From contig CANTUQ010000101.1 of NCBI GenBank assembly GCA_947683425.1, forward strand, positions 31,581,001-31,645,000: a stretch of DNA of 64,000 nucleotides, read 5' to 3'. A program made the position numbers and the translations under genes. This document shows positions 36,201 to 48,600 of the stretch, piece by piece; the first letter of the stretch is position 1; the number at the start of each line of letters is the position of its first letter. Below the pieces are notes generated by a model that was not told the DNA's origin, ran no database searches, and worked only from the letters and a program-made list of their open reading frames with translations. Origin of the DNA: Excoecaria cochinchinensis. Its lineage: Eukaryota > Streptophyta > Magnoliopsida > Malpighiales > Euphorbiaceae.

Positions 36201-38961
36201 AGAACATTTCACAGTAACATAATTAACAAAACATCACATAAAAAAAGAAAATTCCCCAAGTTAGTAATATAAGAAAATGCTTTTGAAACAATATTAGTTA
36301 GATCTACCAAATATAGAAAAAAGAAATGCAATGACAAAAACACAAAACCTAATTATGGGAAGCGTTCACCTATCAAAACATATCCACACAAGCAGACAAC
36401 ATCCAAAGGACTTCTGGCCAATAACTAAAAAAACAGAAATTACGTACAAGTTTCGGAAAGCTCAAAGCTCAATAGCCAATATATGCTACCGGTGTTTTAA
36501 TAATCGATACTGAAATTAGTATGTATGCCAAAATAAATATAGTAAAAAATGTACCGTGTAATTTCAGCATTCCACTGAGGCAATATAGGAGCTGGACAGA
36601 CAATAAGAGTGGCACCAGTAGTTATGGAAGAGTCCGTGGCTTGCATCAATTCAGAGCACATACCACAAATATGCTTTCCATCTCTCTCAACAAAGCTGAC
36701 TGTGGTTTTCTTTCTATTATTCTGCACTTCAACTGTTGATTTCTTCTTTTTCCCTTTAGCTGAATACCCAACACAATCAGCATGTTGCCAAGCATCACAA
36801 ATGTCACACTGTACCCACAACTCTTTATATTTGTAACTTTCACTCACTGCTCCACATATGCACTCAACACGTTCTCTTTTCAACCTTTTAAGATTGACTT
36901 TAAGATCTCCTGTATCTTGCCATGCGCTATCCATGAAGATGTCATCTTCACATGCTGACTTCCGATGAGCATATATGCAAGCAAGCAGTTCAACTGTCTT
37001 ACCCAAACCCATCTCATCTGAGGAGCCATAAAGGATCACAGTAACCATCTTAACAAAAGATTAGGTATAACTGAAAAAACAATTACATCTTTGCAGTTTA
37101 AGCAATTACAAGTATGCCAAAAATCTTACGTTCACTTTTTATTATTTTTAGATATGCTTCAGTTTTAGTTTTACCATTATTGACGTCGGAACATGTCCAT
37201 AAGATAAACCTTCAGTTTTAACTAGTGGAACGTTATATCTAAGCAAGAAACCAAGCTTTAGCATATAGTTTCCTTTACCAATTCTCACATAAATTCGGAT
37301 CAAGCTTTAGAGTTCTGAGAAAAGGTACCACTAGAAATTGTAAAATAAGATCCGTGGAATGTCAAAACATTCCCAGTCCTCGTACATTCAGGTTCAGTTT
37401 CCCAGAGAGGCAACTTTGCTTCATTCTCCTTATAAAAAGTTCTTTCAGTTGTGGAGAACAGTTTTTCCAAAAAAGTATTTTTAACGTCTGATGAAATTTT
37501 AACTTTGGGTGGAAGTGTATGGAAAGAAATTACAAGTTCATTGTCAAACACTATACAAATGAAGGAAAAAGCATAGCAGTGGATGTACCGGCGAGAATTC
37601 CACCAAAGATACACGGCGAAGAAAGCTCCGGGCTTAACGAAATATTGCCACTAAAGACATAATAACCAAAAAAAAAGTGAGTGAGAAAAAAAATAACATT
37701 TGGAGGAAGGGGAAGGTTGCTATGGAAAGAGAATTGTGATGTTTTAGCATCTAAGTTGAGTCAAAAAATCTTACCTGAATGGATTATAGAACATTGTTGA
37801 ACAACTGTCAAGAAAATCCACAGCTATGCGCAAGGGAGAAAAGAATTGAATTCTTTCCTTGTCACTTGAATCTTTTGATTCTTCTTTCTCTCGTTGTACC
37901 ATCCAGTAAGCTGCACGACGCTGATATGGTCTCAGTGTGGGGAGTAAAGCAGGTAGGTCATCATCAAGCATAGGATTGGACCTGTATAAAAAGTAAAATG
38001 GTAATCTAGTTTGGAGAGAGCCAAAAGAGGGAAACAAAATTTGGACATGAAAAACTAAATAATCTCTTGAAATCGATATTGTAATCTGGAGTAGCCAATC
38101 ATGAGCTAATTCTTAAAGTTAAATAATATACACTCACTTTGACGGCTTAATAGCTTCATAAAACCCAGCAACATCCAACCTTGAACGTTTCATAGAGTTG
38201 GAGGTACCATCTCCCATCTCTGCAGCCAATTTGATTTCCATTTCTGTAGATTTGGTAATTCCGTACCTTGTCTCAGAAGTCATTACTTCTGGCCGCAACC
38301 AAGACATCACATTCATCATGCTCTTCTTCCATAGTTGTCTAGTGTTTTCAAGGAGGGATTCACAAGCATCAAATGCTTTCTTAAGCATTTCCACCCTAAC
38401 TCTAACAGAAATCATCTCCTCTGAATAAGTAAACCCCATAACAGGCCTCAATGTCATAAACTTCATACTTGTCAAGTGAACAAGACCAGTAATACCCTCA
38501 TCTGGTCCATCAAAATTGCCAGAGAAAATAACTGATTGCATTTCCTTATCTTCAATAATACATTTCTCAGTGAATTCCAGAGATATATCACTAGAGGAAA
38601 ACAGAGGCCAATGACCCAACCTAATACGATCGAGAACGAACTCATCCACATTGCTCACGCGAAATCTTAATGAATACTTAGACTCCTGATAAAATTCTGA
38701 ATCTATTCTGAAACTGGAACGCACTTCTCTTAATTTTAGATCCTTTAACACGATTTCAGAAATATCAAGGTGCTCATTTGATGCCCAATGACAACTATCA
38801 ACTTGTATGTAATGTGGTCTATCAACAGCAACAGAATCGTCCTTTTCTTCGGAGTCAGGGTCAGGTGGCATCCGCTTATGCAATTCTGCTTCCTCAGCAT
38901 CATTGCTTGCTGTTATTAACCCACCAGACCGATGGGGACGGGCTTGCTTCCTTCGACCCAT
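27283..38961 (-). CDS. SNF2-family ATPase with PHD and RING fingers (SHPRH type)
   Basis: Nineteen exons on the minus strand: 38138-38961, 37775-37981, 37589-37650, 36555-37017, 35947-36147, 34659-34914, 34172-34412, 33878-34047, 33237-33803, 32783-32949, 31689-31905, 31389-31586, 30554-30670, 30141-30383, 29478-29682, 29160-29365, 28861-29012, 27998-28262 and 27283-27534. All phases agree and give 1670 aa. Order of parts: N-terminal region; motif I DEMGLGKT (365-372); an inserted PHD finger (about 417-485); motif II DEAQ (605-608) and motif III TGTPIQ; a long helical insertion; a RING finger from C1356 to C1402 (CPIC...CGHITCCKC...CPTC); then the C-terminal helicase half ending near AISRVHRIGQ. 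Splitting of the helicase by PHD and RING is the SHPRH/Rad5-like plan. Relatives are nuclear ubiquitin ligases and translocases in replication-stress tolerance. Arabidopsis At2g40770 is the likely counterpart. The start is the first in-frame ATG (MGRRKQARPHRSGG). Confidence 0.93.
27589..27631. repeat. Poly-G run followed by (GT)n microsatellite
   Basis: Fifteen consecutive Gs (27589-27603), a short spacer, then about 11 GT units (27609-27631), in the last intron of the SNF2/RING gene. Confidence 0.95.
33121..33202. repeat. 41-bp tandem repeat, two copies
   Basis: Copies at 33121-33161 and 33162-33202 start TAAGATAGTCACCAGTGGAA and differ at about two positions, so the duplication is recent. 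It lies in the intron between SNF2/RING exons 33237-33803 and 32783-32949, about 35 bases past the donor site. Confidence 0.9.
35841..35973. repeat. 67-bp tandem duplication across an exon end and its splice donor
   Basis: Copies 35841-35907 and 35908-35973 share TTTATAACAAAAACAACAAA and the following 12 bases exactly, then diverge slightly. The right copy contains the last ~27 coding bases of exon 35947-36147 and its donor. The left copy lies in the intron and its donor GT is changed to AT, which would prevent its use. Confidence 0.9.
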
Positions 38962-40150
38962 CACTGGAAGCAACTAAAACAGATGGCATACGAAACATAT
39001 TCATACAAAGAAATGATGCAATTTTAACATCGGAATTATAGAGTAGAGGTCAAATTTAGGAGCAAAGTAAACATATGCATAACTAGGAAAAGATACAATT
39101 TTCACACCAGAAATATTTTAACAAAGAAAGATGCAAGTTTAACATCAGTGTTAAAGAGTAGAGGTTAAAATCTTGAATAAGCAGGTTCTGAATAAAATCT
39201 GGAACAAGTAGGTTCCAAAATATATACATGACCTGGTAGAAATACAATTACGCAATTTTGAACATGGAGAAATAAAGGAGCTCAATATGAAGTGCACGAA
39301 AGGTAGAATTCAGTAAATAGTATAAGTTCCCAAATAACAAAGATGCAAAATAAATCACCTTACACAACGGCGCAACAATAGCAGAACATTATAGGGCAAT
39401 GAATATACCAATGAAACTAATAATAAAGTTTTCCCTCTTGTGAGAGAACTAATAGAATTCCATTTCTTTGAGAAGAATTTCGAGAAAGAAAGTCTTTAGT
39501 TTCGTGAGCAAGCTCAGAAACAATACAAGAAGAAGAACCGGTGAATTGAACAATGGAGACGAGTATTATCCGAAAGTTCAACAGACATGAAAGTTAATAT
39601 TTTTATAGATACGAAGATAACCTTCTAAAGATTTCCAAAGCGAGTGTCTATGCGAAAGGCTTCAATCCCGAAAAGAGCATGCTTCTCCTCCCTGGCCGCT
39701 TGGAGGACGCGAATGTAATTCACGAGGGAGTCAGCGCGTCGTATAAGGGAAGCAGCTTTGGGTTTTAGAACTAACTACCTTGTACGGCAATAGTCGTATA
39801 TCCCTTTTATAATATTTATTTTTTTTAATTAAAAGTTTTAATTGAATTTAAATTTAAAATATAATATAATAATTTAATATATACATTTAAATTTAATTAA
39901 TTAAATTTTATTAAAAAAAATAAATAAAAAAAAAAAATTGCATGACAATTTTAATATGACGTATAAACGAAATTTAAATTTTATTTTAAGCTATTGGTAT
40001 TATCAAAATAAGGTAGAATAAATTAATCGGTGTTTTTACTGTATGCCCCTGACGGGCTACGAATTTACATAGATGTCCTTGGCTTCTCCGTCTCAGTCGA
40101 GGAGTACCCTAATGTATTGTGACTGGTAAACCCTAATTGAGAGAGAAACA
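38962..40150. promoter_or_regulatory. Shared upstream region of the divergent SNF2/RING and EIF1AD-like genes
   Basis: 1.19 kb between the two start codons. The SNF2 gene probably has a 5' UTR intron here: an acceptor-like TTTTAG precedes the ATG by 12 bases, and a C/T-rich candidate first exon lies near 39430-39540. An AT-rich repeat lies at 39830-39920. The head-to-head pair is also found in Arabidopsis, as I recall the map. Confidence 0.55.
39830..39920. repeat. AT-rich repeat, copy 2 (related to 20815-21010)
   Basis: Segment order matches the block near 20820: GAATTTAAATTTAAA, AATAATTTAATATA, CATTTAAATTTAATT, TTTTATTAAAAA. Both copies lie just upstream of housekeeping genes. Confidence 0.5.
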
Positions 40151-41900
40151 ATGAAAGGAGGCAGGAAGAACCTGAAGAGAGCCACAAAGGAACATACTTT
40201 GACGCTTGAAGATGGCCAAAGCATCACTCAAGTTGTGTCTCTTAGAGGTTCCAATCTTATTGAGGTGTTTTATCTTTATCTTGCATGAGGTTAATGCTTC
40301 ATGTATAATCTCCTACTTGTTTCGATTAAATTTCACCTATGTTACCCATCCATCTCTCCAAGTTTGTATCTTTTAAGCTTATTTCTGTAACATTAGTGTG
40401 TGCATATATGTTCATTATGATCAATTTTTGTTGGTTTTTTTATTCATCCTTTTTCCTCTTCGTACTTGTTGATTTTTCATCTCTGAAGTCACCGATTCAA
40501 TTGAAATTATATGTTTGAGGAGTCGATAAAGTTATCGCCTTGAAGTGTATGAATAAGCTGCTTCATCATCTTGCTTAATAATTATGGCATCAGCGGTAAT
40601 GCCGCAAAATCTTTGCCTTTTGGGTTTGTATCATGCATGCTTGGCGCTGGTAATGGTATGTTAATGTCTTTTGTTCAAGACTATCGATGCTAGTGGGGAA
40701 AAGTCTGGCATGGTTTACTCTTCCTAGAAATTGATGATGGTCCTTGATATCACTGTTTCACTTATTTGAATTGGAGTTATAAGTTTGACTAATAGAAAAA
40801 CTAAGCTACTGCATAATTTTACCTTTTTTTATATATATATTTTTATTTGTCCCTCTGCTGCAACTGTCACTAAATCCGTCATTTTAGTTCATATTCTGCG
40901 CATTTTGTGTTGATCATGTTCTGTCCGCTGATTCTCTTTTGATATCCATTTCTTAAGGTCATGGATGCTAGAGGGGAAAAGTCACTGGCATTGTTTCCAG
41001 CCAAGTTCCAAAGGAGCATGTGGATAAAACGAGGTCTGCTGAACTCTTCTATAGGATTAGAGTGGTTGTTTACTTGAATGAGTTTTTGGGTCAGATGGAA
41101 TTCTAGTTGACTTCCAATGATACTTATCAGTAAAACTGATTTGAGATACATTTCAGTGTTTCTAAGTTGAATTGATAATACTGCAGGGAGCTTTGTTGTA
41201 GTTGATGAAAGTGGGAAAGAGAAGGCTTTAGAATCGGGCAGCAAGGTGACAAGCATTGTTTCTCTAGTTCTCTTTTATGAGCAAGTTCGTGCACTTCAGA
41301 AATCTCCAGAATGGTTTGTTTCGTCTGCATCCTAGAATTAGAATGTAGTCTAAAAATAACTGTTGAAATAGCGTTCATGTACTCCTTCTCTGTTCTTCTC
41401 TCAAAGAATTGAAGTTTGACATGCTCACTTGACTTGAAATTTAACTGCACAAGTTATGCCCTTGTTTTAGATATCATTCTGCTGGATAGACATACTATAG
41501 AGGCATTCTTCTTAAGAGTATGACCTAAGTGCATATGTTAATAAAAAGTAGCTTGGCTTCTTACTGCTTTATTTTTTAATACATGCTGGAAGCTTTTATT
41601 CCTCAGTGCTCTTTCTTTGTAAATTTCCTTTGCTCTCTTTGTTGCTGATATGTCGTTCATTCCTTTTAACTTCTGCCTTTTATAACCCAACGCAGGCCAG
41701 AAATCTTCAAGTCCAACCCTTCAGACGATTCTAATGGAAGTGTGCAAACAAGCCCCAAGGAACAAGAAGATAATATGGTTGATTCAAGTGATGAAGATGG
41801 ACTTCCCCCATTAGAAGCCAATACAAACAGAAGGAAGCCACTGCAGTTCCAATCAGATTCAGAGTCCAATTCAGGATCAGGATCAGATTCAGATTCTTAA
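40151..41900 (+). CDS. EIF1AD: eIF1A-domain (S1/OB-fold) protein, EIF1AD-like
   Basis: Four exons, 40151-40264, 40958-41033, 41187-41313 and 41696-41900, encode 173 aa. The N-terminus is basic (MKGGRKNLKRATKEHTLTL). The S1-like OB fold follows: GQSITQVVSLRGSNLIEVMDARGEKSLALFPAKFQRSMWIKRGSFVVVDE (about residues 22-77), continuing to about residue 105. The tail is acidic and Ser-rich, ending in SDSESNSGSGSDSDS. This matches the eukaryotic EIF1AD family rather than eIF1A itself, which lacks such a tail. EIF1AD proteins bind RNA and have been linked to pre-40S ribosome maturation. The Arabidopsis counterpart is At2g40780, also divergent from the SNF2/RING gene. All splice phases agree. Confidence 0.92.
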
Positions 41901-42655
41901 ATTACCATACGTCAATGCCCTTGAACTCTTATTAACAGCTGCCATAACATTCAAGAAACATGAAACGCTATGTTAATCAAGAAGGAAGAAATTTCAAATT
42001 TTGTATTTGCTCGTTTTTACTTTGTAAATTATTCTTTTAAGATTGTTTATTCATAGTACATTGAGAATATAGTTCAACCTTTTAACGGTAGACTTCTATC
42101 TGTATGATCCAAAGCAGCAATCTTTGTTATTTTATAACAGGATGGATTTGAGCTCTTGTGAGAAAGTGTTGCCATTGGAAAGCTTTTTCCTGTTCTTATC
42201 CTGTTTTTGTGTATGATGGGTATGAGCTCTTATATTAACTAGTCAATAACAATTGAGATGGAAAACTGAATATGCATATGGGAGTTCTGGTTACTTAACC
42301 TAACGACTAATGGATAACCATTTTCTCTCGTCCTTAAGATTGATTGATATATAAAACAGGAAATATTTGCTGAACTAATAATAATTTATCAAATCCCCAA
42401 GTAAGAATAATATAATGTCAAGACAAGCAGCGCAAGAATTGCCCAAAACAAACAAAACTTAACAGTCCTATCATGGGCCACCTGAACCCCCATAGCATCC
42501 CCACAATGCAACCTTGACCAGCAGTGAACTGCCAGCCACGTGGCCTCCTAACTGTCATGTTTTTTCTTTCTCCTCTTTCCCTGCAGTAGCAAGTATTTGC
42601 CATACATCACTTCTACTCATCATCTCTTCGTCTCTGCCAAATACGCTGAAAAGAA
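41901..42655. other. Intergenic region between the EIF1AD-like and ABC1 kinase genes
   Basis: Contains the EIF1AD-like 3' UTR and the promoter and 5' UTR of the ABC1 kinase gene. A C/T-rich stretch at 42560-42640 suits a 5' UTR. No other gene is seen. Confidence 0.6.
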
Positions 42656-45600
42656 ATGGCGATGATTTCTTTGTCAGCGTTCAGAGGTGGTCGCTTCACA
42701 TTACTTAACCCTTACCCCTATCCTCAGGTGAATTATTATTCATGCTATGTTTTTCATTGGCTAATTTGGGTCTTTTCTCTCATGTCTATGCTCGAATTTG
42801 CTCATTACTGGTTCGCAGTTGCCTGTTGCAAATAGCACATCGAGGAAGTTCAATCTCCGTCCTAAGGCTTTTACCCTTTTCGCCCGATATTCTCAGGCGC
42901 AGGATCGCTCTGCTTCTCGCCTTCAAGGTCTGCCACTATTTATTTTCGTGAATTGTTTATACGTGGACTTACATATTTGCTTATATCAATTTGTGGATGG
43001 AATATACCTTGCTTCTTGCTATGGAATTATGGAAGTGAAGTCAATTTGTGCAAAGTTAATAGCTTGTCAAAATTACCTCCTTGTTTGTTTTGAGGGAATT
43101 GAACGGAAAAGAGCAGCTTTTTGCTTTTTTCATTACTATGTAAAGAAGGGAAGTCTTGAATTCTGAAATTCCCTTCAAAAGCCAAAATCATCTCCACCAA
43201 TTTTATGGTAAAGCTTAGAAATATAAAGTTCTTTGTTCTCCCCTTGCACCATCTTATGACCAATTGAATTTTGCCTCTTATAGCCTCCAGTTTCCTCTTG
43301 TCTTGGTAATCTCTGAAAGGCCTTCTTCTTTTACAGAGGATCCCGTTTGATCATAATTGTTCTCGTCGAGTTTACTTTTAATGATAAGTTTTGAGGGAAA
43401 TTAAAATATATTTGTCTAATTTGCAGCCTTGAAAGTATAAGTAACGATTGATTGCTTGTAGCTAACAGTTTTTGGCCTCAAGTTTGGAACCTCATTATAA
43501 TACATAGTTCCCCCTTTGATTTGGAGAACATAATAATTTTGCTGTTATGTCTTTCCATAAATTGTGTGAAGTGGAAAAAAAAAAAAAGAATAATAAATAC
43601 AATAATGAAAACTTTTCTTATGCTAGACTTCAAATTTGTTGTCACCGTTACCAAAACATTGCATAACGATGCTCACTATTCAAGTTTTAGCTGTATTTAT
43701 ACTTCATTCTACAAGAAATTCACGAATAAGCTTAATATGATTCTGCTGTCAGATAGCATTGAAAACTTACCTAAGCTGGTGGAAGATATTATCCAGACAT
43801 CCATTGATACTGGTCCCCGTGGAGCCTTAAGGCTGGCTCAAGGTATTCAGGCATTTATTGGAGTTGGTGGTGAATGGCTGGCTGATGTATCAAAGGTAAC
43901 CTAGATTTCATTTCTGTTTGTCCTCTTTTTCTATAATATTGTTTACATGCAATTACATAAGTGATAGATGTTATCAGATTGCATTTCTCTCTATTCTTAT
44001 GCAGAGCCCCTATTACACACACATGCAAGCACATTGTTAGAAGGAATTAGAAACCAACAGCATCCATATCGACAACTTCTCTCTAGATTCCTGCACATTG
44101 TCTATAGGACCGCCCTAGTAGATTATATATAAGTAAGTTCTTGCAGCAGTTCATTTGGGAATGCCAAAAGAGGTTACCTTGAGTAGATTTTCATATTTCA
44201 CTGTTAAAAACAAAGTGGGGAAGTGCAAAACTATCACTGGTTGGAAGCTTTTTAGGGACAAGCAATGTGATTGAGGCAGTAAATTGAATAATAATAGTGG
44301 GAACTTTGATGGCAGAACTTTTTGCATATTGCTGTGGGTACTGGAGAAACAGAAGTTTGGCTGGTATGATAGATAGATGTATATGAATTAAAAATATCAT
44401 ACTATTTTGGGATATGTTCTGAGTGTGAGGATATGTGACTTTTTTTTTAACTTTGCATAGGAGCTGCAGCAGAAAGGAGTGTCATTTGAACATTAGGATT
44501 CTTTTTCCCTCGTTTCTCACTATTTTTCTTAACTTAATATTTGAGGTCCAAAGAGGGATCCTAGGCTGACGATGGCACCAAGTTCACTAATCCAGATTGC
44601 CATTCCTAAATTCGCAGTCAACAAATTCATCTACTGGATTGCCAACCCAAATGCAGCTTGGATTAATTTCTCCATTATATTTGAGGAGATTATTCGAACG
44701 CATGGGAGCAACCTATATTAAATTAGGTCAGGTAAGTCCTACTGTTGCTTCTTTCAGTTTCTTGATGAGCTTGGACCTATTCATTTGTTTGTTTTATAGA
44801 CCCAATTAAGCTGTTATAAGTTGTATGCTGATAAACTTCTCTCTTATGCTATTGAATTAATTTTCTATTCTTTGTGAAACACAAACTGTTAGTTCTCTAA
44901 TGCTTTTTTGGCCTGAATATTTTCTAGTTCATAGCATCTGCTCCAACATTGTTCCCACCTGAATACGTCGAAGAATTTCAGAACTGCTTTGATAGGGCTC
45001 CTGCAATTCCTTTTCAAGATATTCAAGCAATCTTGCGTGAAGATTTAGGAAGGCCAATAGAAAGCGTCTATGAATATGTTGACCAATCACCAATTGCCTC
45101 AGCCTCAATAGCACAGGTAACAATTTCTCTCTCTCTCTCTCTCTCTCTCTTCAGTTTTCTATGTGCAGATGGTTGAAGCTGGTCCTCTTCAATTCTCTTT
45201 CCTTCCCATCCCCTATTGTATCTCAATAATCTCATTTATGTCTTACAATGATTGGTGGTTATGGTTAGACTCATGGCTATATTCCATAGGTTCACGGGGC
45301 AAGGCTCAAAGGCTCCCAGGAAGATGTGGTTATAAAGGTCCTTAAGCCTGGAATAGAAGATATACTAGTAGCAGATTTGAACTTTGTGTACATTGTGGCT
45401 CGCATATTGGAGTTCTTAAGCCCTGATCTCAGCCGAACATCTCTGGTAGAATGTTAACTCAATTTGTTGTGTTTTGGTAAAAGTGAACTTATGATATAAA
45501 TCCATAGTTCTTTTAGTGAATTTTACTCCTAGGCATTTGATTATCTTGGGAATTTATCTTCTCTTCCTACCTTTGTACACTTTTGCGTTACATATAGAAA

Positions 45601-47751
45601 ATGCTGGAAATTTTTATGCAGTACCCAACTTACTGATGCATGTAAGATTTTATTCAAATGGTGGCATATTTTCTTTTTGTTTTTCATTACCTCTTAACAT
45701 TTTTAATTGCCTATACACAACGCATTTCCTTTTGTCTTTTGCTTGTTCAACCTATCAAATGTTAAACTTCAGATTTTTTTTTTCTTCTATCATTTTGTTA
45801 GGTTGGTATTGTCAAAGACATAAGGGAGTCCATGCTTGAAGAAGTTGACTTTTATAAGGAAGCTACAAATATTGAGTCCTTCAGGAATTATTTGGAAGCT
45901 ATGGGACTTACAAGGCAAGCTACTGCCCCAAAAGTGTACCGGCATTGCAGCACCAGAAGAATTCTGACCATGGAGAGGCTGTATGGGGTGCCTCTTACTG
46001 ACCTAGACTCTATAAGTTCACTTGTTTCTAGTCCAGAGAACAGTCTTATAACTGCTCTAAATGTGTGGTAGGTTATCCATGAATTAACATATTTGTGATG
46101 TTTCATGTGTTCTTGCAGATCCTGTATCATATTTAAGAAAATTAAATCATGCCTTTCATTACTGTGCAGGTTTGGTAGTTTGCTTGCATGTGAATCATTC
46201 CATGCAGATGTACATGCAGGAAATTTGTGGTTATTACGTGACGGTCGTATTGGATTTCTTGATTTTGGTATGCGTCCTTTTGGCACTGTTCTCATTCATG
46301 TTTTTTGTCCTAAAAACTTCCAATTTGTTATTCAACTCTACTCTTTAACATTGATTCCCCTAATTTAGATAGAATGGCTGGTTAAAATGCTATGCTACAG
46401 TTTGCCAGCAGATTTTATCTTCTGAAGTTTTCTTATACTAAATGGTTGTTAATTTCGCTGATTTCTGCAAATATTCACTCTGCATAACTGGCTATGCCTT
46501 ACGCGCTGGTAGTACAATGATTATTGCATGGAATTTTGTATAAATTTTCAGCAGAATTTCTGATCAGCAGAAAATCATCAAAGAAATTAAATATTATGTT
46601 TTATATTCTTTTAAGCACGCGTGGATACAGTAATATTAACTGAAGTATGAAGGACAAAGTACCTGTTCAGTTTGTATAAAGTAGATCATAATTTCTAATT
46701 CTAGCACTAATTATTTTCATGTTAGATTTTCCAGAAAATAAGGAATGCTAAAACTGTTGCTTCTGGATTTTCTTACTAGAGGCTAGATAAATACAAGGCA
46801 TATAAAGATTTGTTGTGATGGTTTTGCTGAATGCTGATAATTAATTCTACAGGAATTGTTGGGCGCATATCCCCGAAAACATGGGCTGCAATGGAAGTGT
46901 TTCTGGCATCAATGGCAACTGAAGAATATGAATCAATGGCATCTGCCTTGATTGAAATGGGAGCTACAAATAAGGATGTTGATGTTAATGCCTTTGCCAA
47001 GGACTTAAGAAAGATATTTTCATCAATACAGGCAAGTACTAATTATGCAAAAATGCATGGCTTTGAAGTTCGCATCTATACACTTTCACATGCCAAACAT
47101 ATTATTTTATTTTGGGTTGCTCCTCTGGTACACACTTTGTTATCTTAATGCAGGAATTGGATACAGAAATAGTTGTTGCAACTGCAAGAGATGCTAATAC
47201 AAATGCAACTGCTGTTTCTGCTAATTTGCTAGTTGATGAGAGGCAAATGAATGCACTTTTTCTTGATGTGGTAAGATGACACATTTTAATTTGTTCATTA
47301 TGAAAATCTAGTTAAAGATCCCATAAGTAGATGTCCTTTTTTTAAAAAAATAAAAATAAAAAAAAAATGGCTGCTAAGCAAGGAAATTTTTTGCAAGAGC
47401 AAGAAAGAGAAAGGGTAGAAAAAAAAATGCATCATGGAGGGGAAGGAAATTTTCCCATTTGACTCTGCAGATAGCTTAATAATTGTGAATTTTTGCGTAT
47501 TGGCGAATTTGCTGCTGCTGCCTGAGGGTAATTACACATTCTAACAACTTTTTGTTCTTGCTTTGCAACAGATTCGTGTCAGTGAATCATATGGACTCAA
47601 ATTTCCTAGGGAATTTGCTCTTCTAATGAAACAGCTTCTTTATTTTGACCGATATACTCGCTTGTTGGCCCCCAACTTGAACATGCTTCACGATCAGAGG
47701 ATTACCATTGTTTCAAATCGAAGAAGCAGCTATAGGAGCACCTTCAAATGA
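42656..47751 (+). CDS. ABC1K2: ABC1/aarF-type atypical kinase, chloroplast (ABC1K2-like)
   Basis: Eleven exons, 42656-42727, 42819-42927, 43753-43895, 44618-44731, 44928-45116, 45290-45445, 45802-46067, 46170-46267, 46853-47031, 47154-47270 and 47572-47751, encode 540 aa. Residues 1 to about 60 (MAMISLSAFRGGRFTLLN, many Ser and Arg) look like a plastid transit peptide. Family motifs are all present: the KxGQ motif YIKLGQ (K143), the Ala-rich loop ASASIAQVH (to 211), the VVIK lysine K225, the ExD-type motif in LEEVDFYKEA (E275/D277), HADVHAGN (361-368) and DFG (381-383). The protein should therefore be able to bind nucleotide. Plant ABC1 kinases of this class sit on plastoglobules or envelopes and influence prenylquinone metabolism and stress responses. 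The match to At5g24970 is from memory. The intron after 47031 begins with GC, not GT. Confidence 0.9.
45127..45150. repeat. (TC)n microsatellite
   Basis: About 12 TC units immediately after the donor site of ABC1 kinase exon 44928-45116. Confidence 0.9.
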
Positions 47752-48600
47752 ATATTGCCTATGTAGTTTATTGTTGGTAGGACACGAATTTTGTTTTGTT
47801 CCATAGTTGGAGCTGTATCACAATCTATAGAAGTAAAGAAGATGGGAAACATATTTACTTCATGATGTATAGAAATAAACTTTTTGTGCTGCATACATTG
47901 TTTACAGACATAAAAGGAATACTGTTCTATAGTAGGTAACTTCTTTAAACCTTCGTGTGCCCTAACATGGTTCTGCAGAGTTTAGAAGCATGTTTTACCA
48001 CATTTTATTATCCATATGAGGAAATAGCTGCCAGTATTCTCTTTCCAGAAAAAAGCTTGTTGATGTTACCATTGGAGCTGGATTTTGTATACCTCAAACC
48101 CCAGGAAGTTAAAGTCTTAGCTGTTGAGGAATTGATGGCATAAATGAGATGATATCAGCCAGAACCTCTCTCTCAATATATGCCTTTCATCACAGGTAGG
48201 TACTCCTGAATAACAATGCACTGCTTAAATTGCAAAGAAGGTTAAGAATTTTGAGATAAATTATCACATGCAACCAAGAGAGAGGGAAGCAATGCATATT
48301 TAGCATTTCTATTTATAATGCACCGCACACTATCAATTTAGTATAAACAACAGTCTATACAAATAAACAAATGACAGTACAAATTTTTCTCTGTACACAC
48401 AAAAAAGGAAAAGAAAAAAAGGTTATCTTTTTTCTTCTTCTTATACATACTAAATCTCTCCAAGAAATTGAGATCAATCCTTTTTCACCTGTACTAAAAA
48501 TGATCAAGAAAACAAAAAGGAAGAGAAGTACAATGTCTGAGATCAAGCACACATTAATGTTTAGGATACCATAGTTTTGACTTCATTAGAGATACCTCAG
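47752..48600. other. Region between the convergent ABC1 kinase and EDR4-like genes
   Basis: Contains both 3' UTRs. An open frame at 47955-48143 has no known motif, and I do not treat it as a gene. Confidence 0.6.

Noticed and set aside
43452..43904. 150-aa open frame as a separate gene
   Set aside because: Its last third is exon 43753-43895 of the ABC1 kinase; the rest reads through intron, and an acceptor precedes the conserved part.
47955..48143. 62-aa open frame between the ABC1 kinase and EDR4-like genes
   Set aside because: It has no recognisable homology and lies in a convergent 3' region.
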